Source: Aquipuribacter sp051216895 (lineage in GTDB: Bacteria; Actinomycetota; Actinomycetes; Actinomycetales; JBBAYJ01). From it: a DNA stretch of 64,000 bases. Below the pieces are notes generated by a model. That model was not told where the DNA came from, searched no databases, and saw only the letters and a list, made by a program, of their open reading frames with translations. Below are positions 28,511 to 37,200 of this stretch, in pieces; the first letter of the stretch is position 1; every line of letters starts with the position of its first letter. The DNA lies in contig NZ_JBPKAO010000005.1 of the NCBI RefSeq assembly GCF_051216895.1, positions 262,648 through 326,647 on the forward strand. Direction: 5' to 3'. The position numbers and the translations under genes were made by a program.

Positions 28511-29464
28511 TCAGCCGAGCTCGGGGGCCCCGGCGACGTCGGCCAGCCACTCGTCCTGCAGCGCGTCCAGCGTGCCGTCGGCCTCGAGGGCGTCCACGGC
28601 CTGGGTCACGCAGTCGGTGAGCGGGCTGCCCAGGTCCAGGACCAGGCCGAGCTGCTCCGGCTCGGCGCCGGTCTCGGGCAGCTGGCCCAGGATGACGCCG
28701 TCCTCGAGCTGGGCGGCCACGGCGAAGAACGCGGACGGCAGGTCGAGGACGATGGCGTCGACCTGGCCGTTGGCCAGTGCGGTCACCGCGTCCTCGTTGC
28801 TGTTGAAGACCGCCGGCTGCAGGGTCGGGCCGACCGTCTCCACGAGGATGTCCAGGCTGGTGGTGCCCACCTGGGCGCCGAACAGCAGCTCACCCATCTG
28901 GTCCAGCTGCGACGTCTCGGCGGCCACGCTGCCCGCGACCGTGACGACGGCCTGCCGGACGTCGTAGTAGGAGGACGAGAAGTCGACCGCCTGGCGCCGC
29001 TCCTCGGTGATCGAGAACTGGTTGATCGCGACGTCGAAGTCCTTGGGGCCGGGAGCGATGGCGGCCTCGAACGGCACGCGGACCCACTCCACGGCCGCCT
29101 CGTCGAAGCCCAGGGTCTCGGCGACGGCGTAGGACACGGCCGACTCGTAGCCCTGCCCGTTGGTGGGGTCGTTGTCGACCATCCACGGCTCGAAGGCGGG
29201 CTCCGAGGTGCCCATGGTGAGCACCCCGTCGGTCAGGGTCTCCAGGGACGCCGGGTCGCAGCCCGGGAGTGCCCCACCGGCGGCCTGGGACGCCTCGTCG
29301 GAGGCGGGCGCGACGGGCTCGTCGGAGGCGGGCGGCGTGGTCTCGTCCTCGACGGGGGCAGCGGGCTCGGCCGACGCGGTGTCGTCGGTGCCGCCGTCGC
29401 CGCAGGCGGCCAGGGCGAGGGCAGCGGTGGCGAGGACGGCCAGGGGGATGCGGGAACGGCTCAC
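28511..29464 (-). CDS. Polar amino-acid ABC transporter, substrate-binding lipoprotein
   Basis: A 317-aa protein from GTG 29464, with AAGGA seven bases upstream. The signal peptide ends ALALAACGDGG, a clear lipobox. An acidic Ser/Ala/Pro linker of about 40 residues follows. The binding domain starts near DGVLTMGTSEPAFEPWM and has the SBP_bac_3 elements ITEERRQAVDFSSSYYD and VDAIVLDLPSAFF. The ligand is likely an amino acid or related polar solute; acidic residues do not pin it down. It is first in a three-gene importer operon. Confidence 0.93.
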   Translation of the reverse strand: MSRSRIPLAVLATAALALAACGDGGTDDTASAEPAAPVEDETTPPASDEPVAPASDEASQAAGGALPGCDPASLETLTDGVLTMGTSEPAFEPWMVDNDPTNGQGYESAVSYAVAETLGFDEAAVEWVRVPFEAAIAPGPKDFDVAINQFSITEERRQAVDFSSSYYDVRQAVVTVAGSVAAETSQLDQMGELLFGAQVGTTSLDILVETVGPTLQPAVFNSNEDAVTALANGQVDAIVLDLPSAFFAVAAQLEDGVILGQLPETGAEPEQLGLVLDLGSPLTDCVTQAVDALEADGTLDALQDEWLADVAGAPELG

Positions 29465-29649
29465 GGTGGTGTCCTTGTCGGGCGCAGGGGGCCGCCGGCG
29501 CAGGTTGCGCCGAGCGGGGGACATCATCGCAGGCCAGGGGGCGGAGATGGTCCGTGTCCCGGTTGTCGGCACGGGCAGCGGTAGGCTGAAGCACCGCTAG
29601 ATCAGGGCAGCGCGTCGACGGCGACGCACTCGACGGAGGTGAGACAGCG
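29465..29649. promoter_or_regulatory. Divergent control region between ABC importer and homogentisate operon
   Basis: This 185-bp gap must hold both promoters. GGCGCAGGTTGCGCC (29497-29511) is a perfect inverted repeat with 6-bp arms near the importer start. AGCGGT...ACCGCT (29577-29598) is a weaker one nearer hmgA. GGAGGTGA just upstream of GTG 29650 is the hmgA ribosome binding site. No -35/-10 pair is convincing. Confidence 0.35.
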
Positions 29650-30870
29650 GTGGCGCACTACCGCTCGACGGGGGACGTCCCTCCCAAACGGCACACGCAG
29701 CACCGCGACGCCTCGGGGTCGCTGTACCGCGAGGAGCTGATGGGCGAGGAGGGCTTCAGCTCCGACTCCTCGCTGCTCTACCACGTGGGGGTCCCCTCGG
29801 CCCTGGTCGACGCCCGGGAGTGGGTGCTGCCGGACCAGCGGACCACCCCCAACCACCCGCTGCTGCCCAGGCACCTGCGGCTGCACGGGCTGTTCGGCTC
29901 CGAGGCGTCCCAGGTGGCCGACGTCGACGTGGTCACCGGTCGCCGGCTGGTGCTGGGCAACGCCGACGTCCGGATCAGCTACGTGGTCGCGGCCGCGGAC
30001 TCGCCGCTGTACCGCAACGCCGTGGGCGACGAGTGCGTCTACGTGGAGCGCGGCGCCGCCCGGGTCGAGACCGTGTTCGGCCACCTGGACGTCCGGGAGG
30101 GCGACTACGTGGTCATGCCGCGGGGAACCACGCACCGCTGGCTGCCCGTCGACGTCGCCACCGAGGGGCCGCTGCGCGCGTACTGCGTCGAGGCGAACAG
30201 CCACATCGCACCGCCCAAGAAGTACCTGTCCCGGTACGGGCAGCTGCTGGAGCACGCCCCCTACTGCGAGCGGGACCTGCGCGGACCCGGCGCGCCGGAG
30301 GTCCGCGACGACGTGGACGTCGAGGTCTACGTCAAGCACCGGGGTCCCGGTCCGGGCGGGCTGGCCGGCACCGTCCACGTCACGCCGCAGCACCCGTTCG
30401 ACGTCGTCGGCTGGGACGGCTGCCTCTACCCGTACGCGTTCAGCGTCCACGACTTCGAGCCGATCACCGGCCGGGTCCACCAGCCGCCACCTGTCCACCA
30501 GGTCTTCGAGGGATGGAACTTCGTCATCTGCAACTTCGTGCCCCGCAAGGTCGACTACCACCCGCTCGCCGTCCCCGTGCCGTACTACCACGCCAACGTC
30601 GACAGCGACGAGATCATGTTCTACGTCGACGGCGACTACGAGGCCCGCAAGGGCTCCGGCATCGCCAAGGGCTCGGTGACGGTGCACCCCGGGGGCCACA
30701 GCCACGGGCCGCAACCGTCGGCCGTCGAGGCCTCGCTCGGGGCGGAGCGCTTCGACGAGCTCGCCGTCATGGTCGACACGTTCCGTCCGCTGGAGCTCGG
30801 GGAGGCGGGCACCGCCTCCGACGACGGGGCCTACGCCTGGACCTGGTCCGGGCGGGGGCCGGTCGCGTGA
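29650..30870 (+). CDS. hmgA: Homogentisate 1,2-dioxygenase
   Basis: A 406-aa non-heme iron dioxygenase that opens homogentisate to maleylacetoacetate in tyrosine and phenylalanine breakdown. It is shorter than the ~440-aa proteobacterial type, as in actinobacteria. Iron-site elements are YYHANVDSDEIMFYVDGDYEAR (in part) and HPGGHSHGPQP. GDYVVMPRGTTHRW is the cupin turn. EGWNFVICNFVPRKVDYHP is a conserved stretch. GTG 29650 has a good GGAGGTGA site. It is the first gene of a tightly overlapping operon with the 303-aa protein and fumarylacetoacetase. Confidence 0.93.
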   Translation: MAHYRSTGDVPPKRHTQHRDASGSLYREELMGEEGFSSDSSLLYHVGVPSALVDAREWVLPDQRTTPNHPLLPRHLRLHGLFGSEASQVADVDVVTGRRLVLGNADVRISYVVAAADSPLYRNAVGDECVYVERGAARVETVFGHLDVREGDYVVMPRGTTHRWLPVDVATEGPLRAYCVEANSHIAPPKKYLSRYGQLLEHAPYCERDLRGPGAPEVRDDVDVEVYVKHRGPGPGGLAGTVHVTPQHPFDVVGWDGCLYPYAFSVHDFEPITGRVHQPPPVHQVFEGWNFVICNFVPRKVDYHPLAVPVPYYHANVDSDEIMFYVDGDYEARKGSGIAKGSVTVHPGGHSHGPQPSAVEASLGAERFDELAVMVDTFRPLELGEAGTASDDGAYAWTWSGRGPVA

Positions 30871-31778
30871 GCCGGGCGACCGGCACGCCCACCATCGCCG
30901 CGTCCGTCCCCGCCGGGCTCGTGCGCGGGCTGGTCGACGACGCCGCCACGTTCCCGCCCGGCAACGCCCCGATGGCCGACGCCGTCGAGGCGCGGGCGAT
31001 GTACGAGGACAGCTGGTTCGCCGAGGTGCTGGGGGCCGTGGTGCTGCGGGCCGACCGGACCCACGAGCTGCTCACGGCGCTGCTCGAGGCCGGCGACGCC
31101 CGCACGCCCACCGAGCCGCTGCCGGTCACCGTCATCGTCCCCGGTGGCCTCGACACCGTGCCCGACGCCGTGACCACGGTGACCGACCCCGCCCTGCACG
31201 TGGTCTCCGTCGAGGTCCCGCTCGGTCCTGTCCACACCCACACCGACCTGGTCGACCGGGCGCTGGCGCACCTGCCGACCGGGGCCCGGCTGTTCGTCGA
31301 GCCGTCGACGGGCCTGGACCCGGTCGACGTCATGCCTGCGCTGGCCGTGGCCGGGGTGAGCGGCAAGATCCGCACCGGCGGGACGACCGCCGCGGCGTTC
31401 CCCGACGAGGCGACCGTGGCCCGGTTCGTCCACGCGGCCGTCGCGGCGGGGGTGCCGTTCAAGGCGACGGCCGGGCTGCACAACGCGCTGCGCCACCGCG
31501 ACGAGGACACCGGCTTCGAGCACCACGGGTTCGTCAACCTGCTCGCCGCGACCGCGGCCGCGCTGCTGCACGACGCCAGCGAGCACCAGGTGCACGTCCT
31601 GCTGCAGGCCACCGAGCCCGAACTGCTGCTGGAGCTGCTCACCGAGCTGGACGACGAGCAGGCCGCCGCCGTGCGGTCGGCGTTCGTCTCGTTCGGCAGC
31701 TGCTCGACGGTCGAGCCCGTGGAGGACCTGGCCGGGCTGGGTCTGGTGGCCCGTCCCGTCGTCGGGGTCGGGGCGTGA
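30867..31778 (+). CDS. Unknown protein within the homogentisate operon, possible missing isomerase
   Basis: A 303-aa soluble protein whose GTG 30867 overlaps the hmgA stop and whose stop overlaps the next gene, each by 4 bp (GTGA). I recognise no family. The pattern of strands ending in short conserved-looking loops, LFVEPSTGLD, GKIRTGGTTAAAFP, VPFKATAGLHNALRH and HHGFVNLLAA, suggests a TIM-barrel-like fold with Lys and His in the barrel mouth. The pathway needs maleylacetoacetate isomerase between the two flanking enzymes, and no glutathione-transferase-type maiA is visible here. Filling that role, without glutathione, is a plausible but untested guess; a regulatory or chaperone role is also possible. 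Confidence 0.8.
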   Translation: MSRATGTPTIAASVPAGLVRGLVDDAATFPPGNAPMADAVEARAMYEDSWFAEVLGAVVLRADRTHELLTALLEAGDARTPTEPLPVTVIVPGGLDTVPDAVTTVTDPALHVVSVEVPLGPVHTHTDLVDRALAHLPTGARLFVEPSTGLDPVDVMPALAVAGVSGKIRTGGTTAAAFPDEATVARFVHAAVAAGVPFKATAGLHNALRHRDEDTGFEHHGFVNLLAATAAALLHDASEHQVHVLLQATEPELLLELLTELDDEQAAAVRSAFVSFGSCSTVEPVEDLAGLGLVARPVVGVGA

Positions 31779-33007
31779 CGTCGGTGTCCGGTCCCGGCGC
31801 GTTCGGCCCCGGTACCCAGGCGCACGGCGTGTACTCCGTCGCCGGCCAGGCGCCCCGCGTCGGGGTGCGGCTGCAGGACGACGCGGGCGACTCGGTGGTC
31901 GACGTGTCGGCCCTGGCGGACCGGGTCGGGCTGGGCTGGGCCGCTGAGCTGGCCGCGCCGAGCCTGAACCCGTTCATGGCGCTGGGGCCGGCGGTCTGGG
32001 CCGAGCACCGACGGTGGTTGTCGGGCCTGCTCGGCGCGGCCGGGACGCCCGTCGACCCGGCCGTCCGTGCCGCCTCGCACCCGCTGGACGACCCGTCCCG
32101 CCCGGTCCGGCTGCACCTGCCGTTCGAGGTCGCCGACTACGTCGACTTCTACGCCAGCCGCGACCACGCGTCCAACCTGGGCACCATGTTCCGGCCGGGG
32201 CAGCCGCCGCTCACGCCCAACTGGACCCACGTCCCGATCGGCTACCACGGTCGGGCGGGCACGGTCGTGGTCTCCGGCACCGGGATCCGGCGTCCCGTCG
32301 GGCAGGTGCGACCGCCCGGCGCCGAGCGGCCCGAGGTCGTGGCCTCGCGCCGCCTCGACATCGAGGCCGAGGTCGGGTTCGTCGTCGGCGTCGGCTCGGC
32401 CCTGGGGGAGCCGGTCCCGCTCGCCCGGTTCGCCGACCACGTGTTCGGGGTCTGCCTGGTCGACGACTGGTCGGCCCGGGACCTGCAGGCGTGGGAGTAC
32501 GTGCCGCTGGGCCCGTTCCTGGGCAAGTCGTTCGCGACGTCGGTGTCGGCCTGGGTCACGCCCCTGTCGTCCCTGGAGCACGCCAGGGTGCCTGCCCCCG
32601 CGCGCGACCACCTGGTCCAGGACTACCTGGACGACGCCGAGCAGCCGTGGGGCCTGGACCTGCGCCTGGAGGTGCGGCTCAACGGGCACGTCGTGTCGCG
32701 GCCGCCGTTCTCGCGGATGTACTGGACCGCCGCCCAGCAGCTGGCCCACATGACCGTCAACGGCGCGTCGCTGCGGACGGGGGACCTGTTCGCCTCCGGC
32801 ACCGTGAGCGGGCCCGAGCCCGGCGAGCGCGGTTCGCTCATCGAGCTGTCCTGGAACGGGGAGCAGCCGCTCGTGCTCCCCGACGGCAGCACCAGGACGT
32901 TCCTCGAGGACGGCGACGAGGTCGTCATCACGGCCTGGGCGCCGGGGCCGGACGGGGCCCGGGTCGGGCTCGGCGAGGTCGTCGGCCGCGTGGAGCCCGC
33001 CCGCTGA
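31775..33007 (+). CDS. fahA: Fumarylacetoacetase
   Basis: A 410-aa hydrolase that cuts fumarylacetoacetate to fumarate and acetoacetate, the last step of homogentisate breakdown. The start GTG 31775 overlaps the preceding stop. VADYVDFYASRDHASNLGTMF carries the catalytic Asp/His region (quoted in part). NWTHVPIGYHGRAGTVVVSG, DIEAEVGFVVG, FGVCLVDDWSARDLQAWEYVPLGPFLGKSF (in part) and FASGTVSGPEPGERGSL are all family signatures with the metal-binding Asp and Glu residues. It completes the hmgA operon. Confidence 0.93.
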   Translation: MTSVSGPGAFGPGTQAHGVYSVAGQAPRVGVRLQDDAGDSVVDVSALADRVGLGWAAELAAPSLNPFMALGPAVWAEHRRWLSGLLGAAGTPVDPAVRAASHPLDDPSRPVRLHLPFEVADYVDFYASRDHASNLGTMFRPGQPPLTPNWTHVPIGYHGRAGTVVVSGTGIRRPVGQVRPPGAERPEVVASRRLDIEAEVGFVVGVGSALGEPVPLARFADHVFGVCLVDDWSARDLQAWEYVPLGPFLGKSFATSVSAWVTPLSSLEHARVPAPARDHLVQDYLDDAEQPWGLDLRLEVRLNGHVVSRPPFSRMYWTAAQQLAHMTVNGASLRTGDLFASGTVSGPEPGERGSLIELSWNGEQPLVLPDGSTRTFLEDGDEVVITAWAPGPDGARVGLGEVVGRVEPAR

Positions 33008-33055
33008 GTCCCGGCGGTCGCACCTGGTCCACGGGCGGACCGCGTCGCCGCCGGC

Positions 33056-33826
33056 TCAGGCGGCGGCACCCCCGCCCATGACGGCGAACGTGGCTCCCCA
33101 CGGGTCGGTCAGCGTGGCGATCCGGCCGAACTCCGTGTCGAACGGCCCCGCGCCGACGCTGGCCCCGCGGCGGCGGGCCACGGCCACCGCCGCGTCGGCG
33201 TCCGCCACCGCGAAGTACGTCAGCCAGTGCGCCGGCACGCCCTCGGCCGGGAGGCCCCCCATGCCGCCCAGGGGGTGCCCCCCGTCCACGCTGAACGTCC
33301 GGTACACGTCGCCGGCGCCGGGCAACGCCTGGTACCGGTAGCCGAACACCCGGGCGTAGAACGTGCGCGCGGCCGCGGGGTCGGGGTGGGCGGCGTCGTT
33401 CCAGGTCAGGCCGCCCGGCTCGTTGACGATCGCCGAGCCGATCCGGCCCAGCGCCTGCCAGACGCCGAACACGGCGCCCTGGGGGTCGGCGACGATCGCC
33501 ATGCGCCCCAGTCCCACCACCTCGAACGGCTCGGCGAGGACCATGCCGCCCGCCTCGGTCGCGGCGGCCGCGGTGGCGTCGGCGTCGGTGCTGGCCAGGT
33601 AGGTGACCCAGGCGGACGGGACCCCCGGGGTGGTGCTGGGTCCGATGCCGGCGGCGTCGTGCCCGCGGACCGTGCACATGACGTAACCGCCGTGCTCGGG
33701 GTCGGCGGTCTCCGGGGTCCAGCCGAGGACCTCGCTGTAGAAACCCACGGCGGCGTCGACGTCGACGGCGCCGTAGTCGACCCAGCAGGGCGTCCCTGCG
33801 GGCCACGGCTCGGTTCGTGTGGTCAT
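33056..33826 (-). CDS. VOC (glyoxalase/bleomycin-resistance) family protein, two domains
   Basis: A 256-aa protein with two VOC modules. The first starts PCWVDYGAVDVDAAVGFYSEVLGW. The second, near residue 140, reads LTWNDAAHPDPAAARTFYARVFGY. Both end with VADPQGAVFGVWQ-type or LTDPWGATFAVM strands, the usual metal or ligand edges. Substrate or drug cannot be told. ATG 33826 is chosen over an upstream extension to 34132 lacking family sequence. It is convergent with the homogentisate operon and divergent from the next small membrane gene. Confidence 0.9.
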   Translation of the reverse strand: MTTRTEPWPAGTPCWVDYGAVDVDAAVGFYSEVLGWTPETADPEHGGYVMCTVRGHDAAGIGPSTTPGVPSAWVTYLASTDADATAAAATEAGGMVLAEPFEVVGLGRMAIVADPQGAVFGVWQALGRIGSAIVNEPGGLTWNDAAHPDPAAARTFYARVFGYRYQALPGAGDVYRTFSVDGGHPLGGMGGLPAEGVPAHWLTYFAVADADAAVAVARRRGASVGAGPFDTEFGRIATLTDPWGATFAVMGGGAAA

Positions 33827-33959
33827 GACGAAAATCGTGGCACCGGGGTCGGACGGTGGGAAGACCGAGCCGCACCTGCCGTCGCCCGGGTGGCCGCGAG
33901 CGCTTGCGGGGGCGCCACCCGCCCCGGACATTGGGACGGTGCACACCCCCTCGGTCCCC

Positions 33960-34232
33960 ATGAACCTCGTCCCCCTGTCCGACACCGGCTGGGCGGTCAT
34001 GCTCGCGGTGACGGTGGTGCTTGCCGTCGCGTGGGTGGTCGGGGTCGTCGTGGTGACGCGGGTGCGCGAGGCCCGGGGAGACAACCACCACCTGGCCGAC
34101 GCGCAGGCCCCGGGCGAGGGGACCGTGGCCAAGCGGGTGTCCGCCCGGACCGTGCTCGTCGTCGCGGTCGCCGTGGCCGCGCTCGCGGTCGTCGTGTTCC
34201 TCGTCGGCCGGGTCGGCGACCTGCTGGCCTGA
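33960..34232 (+). CDS. Small two-helix membrane protein, unknown
   Basis: About 90 residues. The N-terminal helix is GWAVMLAVTVVLAVAWVVGVVVV, a basic/polar loop REARGDNHHLADAQAPGEGT follows, and the second helix is VLVVAVAVAALAVVVFLVG. No family is recognised. ATG 33960 and GTG 33939 are both possible starts. It lies 31 bp upstream of the large sensor kinase gene on the same strand, so it could be a membrane partner for that soluble protein. Confidence 0.55.
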   Translation: MNLVPLSDTGWAVMLAVTVVLAVAWVVGVVVVTRVREARGDNHHLADAQAPGEGTVAKRVSARTVLVVAVAVAALAVVVFLVGRVGDLLA

Positions 34233-34263
34233 CGCCGGTCCCGGGCCAGGTGAGGACACGGCG

Positions 34264-37200
34264 GTGACTGACCGTCATTCCGAGGACACGCGGCGCATCC
34301 ACCGGTACCTTCCGCAGGTGGCCAAGCCGGCGGTCGACGGGGGCACCTTCGTCCACGAGCTGTTCGGTGCGGGGGAGACCGCCCGGGCCCTGGCGGCCGT
34401 GGACTGGGCCGGTACGCCGTTGGGCCCGACCGACGGCTGGCCCCGCAGCCTGACGTCCATCGTGCGCGCCCTCGTGTCGTCCCGGTTCTCGATGTGGATG
34501 GCCTGGGGTCCCGAGCTGACGTTCCTGTGCAACGACGCCTACCGCCGCGACACCCTGGGGGCGAAGTACCCCTGGGCCCTGGGTCGTCCCGCGGGGGAGG
34601 TCTGGGCCGAGATCTGGCCCGAGATCTGGCCGCGGATCGACGGCGTGATGACGACCCGGCGGGCCACCTGGGACGAGGCCCTGATGCTGTTCCTCGAGCG
34701 TCACGGCTACCGGGAGGAGACCTACCACACCTTCTCCTACAGCCCGCTGACCGACGACGACGACCAGGTCGTCGGCATGCTGTGCGTCGTCAGCGAGGAG
34801 ACCGAGCGGGTCATCGGGGCCAAGCGGATGGCGCTGGTGCGGGACCTGGGGGCGCGCGTGGCGGCGCAGCGCAACGAGAGCGAGGTCCTCGCCGCCGCGT
34901 CACGAGAGCTGAGCGCCGGGGCCGCCCTGCTGCCGTTCACGCTGACCTACCTGACCGACGAGGACACCGGTGAGCCCGTCCTCGCCGCCAGCACCGGGGT
35001 CGTCCTGCCCCACGCGGTGGCGCCGCGGGTCCTGCGCCCCGGCGGGCCGTGGCCGCTCGCCGCCGTCCAGGCCGGTGGCACCGAGGTCGTCACCGACCTC
35101 GGGGCACGCTTCACGGAGCTGCCCACCGGTGGCTGGCCCGATCCTCCGCAGCTGGCCCTGCTGGTGCCGTTCCGACGCCAGGACGACGACCGGCCGGTGG
35201 GGTTCCTGGTGGCCGGGCTCAACCCGTACCAGGCGCTCGACGCGGACCACCGCGGCTTCGTCGAGCTGGTGGCCGGGCAGGTCGCCGCCGCGCTGCACAG
35301 CGCGCGCGCCTACCAGGACGAGCGACGACGGGCCGAACGGCTGCTCGAGCTCGACCGGGCCAAGACCGACTTCTTCACCAACGTCAGCCACGAGTTCCGC
35401 ACGCCGCTCACGCTCATGCTCGGCCCGACCGACGACGCGCTGGCCGACGTCACCGACCCGCTGGCGCCCGTGCAGCGGGAGCGCCTGGAGATCGTCCGGC
35501 GCAACGGCGCCCGGCTGCTGCGCCTGGTCGACACCCTGCTCGACTTCTCGCGGGTGGAGTCGGGCACGGCGCAGGCGCGCTTCGAGGCCGTCGACCTGGG
35601 GCTCGTCACGGCCGAGCTGGCCCACAGCTTCCGCCACGCCGTCGAACGGGTCGGGCTGAGCTTCGACGTGGACTGCCCCCCGCTGCCCCGGCCCGTGCTG
35701 ATCGACCGCGAGATGTGGGCCCGGATCGTCCTCAACTTGCTCTCCAACGCGCTCAAGTTCACCTTCTCCGGCGGTGTCGCGGTCCGGCTGGTGGCCGGGG
35801 ACGACGGACCCGTGCTCACGGTCACCGACACCGGGGCCGGGATCAGCGCCGCGGACCAGGTGCGCCTGTTCGACCGGTTCGTGCGCGTGGCCGACGCCCG
35901 CTCCCGCAGCTTCGAGGGATCGGGGATCGGCCTGGCGCTGGTGGCCGACCTGACCGCGCTGCACGGCGGCCGGGTGGAGCTGGACAGCGCCCCGGGGCGG
36001 GGCAGCACCTTCACCGTCACCCTGCCCTGGGGCGCCGGGCAGGAGCAGGGGCACGGGACGCCGCCGGAGGTGGACGGGACCGCCCCGGCCGAGGGCAGCA
36101 GCGTCCGCGGGTTCCTCGACGAGGCGGCGCGCTGGCTGGTCGGCACCGAGGCCCCCCGCGGTCCCGAGCCCGCGGCGACCGCCGACGCGGACCCCGACCG
36201 TCCGACGGTGCTCGTCGTCGACGACAACGCCGACATGCGCGACTACGTCGGTCGGCTGCTGGCGAGCGAGCACGACGTCCTGCTGGCCGCGGACGGCCGG
36301 GCCGGGCTGGAGCTGGCCCGGGCCGAGGTGCCCGACCTGGTCCTGAGCGACGTGATGATGCCGGAGCTCGACGGGTTCGGCCTGCTGGCGGCGCTGCGTT
36401 CGGACCCCCGCACCATGCACGTGCCGGTGGTCCTGGTCTCGGCCCGCTCGGGCGAGGACGCGACCGTCCTGGGCCTGGACTCCGGCGCGGACGACTACCT
36501 GGCCAAACCGTTCTCCAGCCGGGAGCTGCTCGCCCGGGTCCGCGCCAACCTCGAGCTGGAGCGGGTCCGCCGGACCCGTCGCGAGCTGGAGCGGATGCAG
36601 CGGCTGCTGGACCAGGCGCAGCGCCTGGCCAGGGTCGGCAGCTGGGAGCTGGACCTGGCCAGCGGGAGCGTCAGCGGGTCGACGGAGTTCCTCCGCCAGA
36701 TCGGCCTCGACCCGGCCGGCCTGGACCCGTCCGGCCTCGACGCGACCGACCTCGACCCGTCCGGCCCGGGCCGGTCCGGGTTCGAGACCCTCGTGGCGAC
36801 CCGCCTGCACCCCGACGACCGGGAGTGGGTGCGGGAGGCGCTGCTGGCCGCCGCCGACGGCGCGCCGCTGGACATCACGGTGCGGTTGCTGGACCTGTCC
36901 GGCGAGGTGCGGAGCTTCCGCACCATCGGTGAGGCGGAGTCCCTGGACGGGTCGGTCCGGTTGCGGGGCAGCATCCAGGACGTCACCGAGCAGCTGCTGG
37001 CGGAGGAGGCCCGGGCGACCGCGGCCGCCGCGACGGAGGTGGCGGCCCGGGAGCACCGGATCGCCGACGAGCTGCAGCGCTCGCTGCTGCCCGCGGCCCA
37101 GGTCGAGGCCGAGCTGGTGTCGGTCGCGTCGTTCTACAGCGCCGGGGCCGAGGGCACCCAGGTCGGCGGCGACTGGTACGACGTGATCGAGCTCGGGGGC

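Noticed and set aside
36700..36780. LDPxG repeat in the hybrid kinase as a true pentapeptide-repeat domain
   Set aside because: Only about four imperfect units are present; it is a short low-complexity insert in a PAS region.
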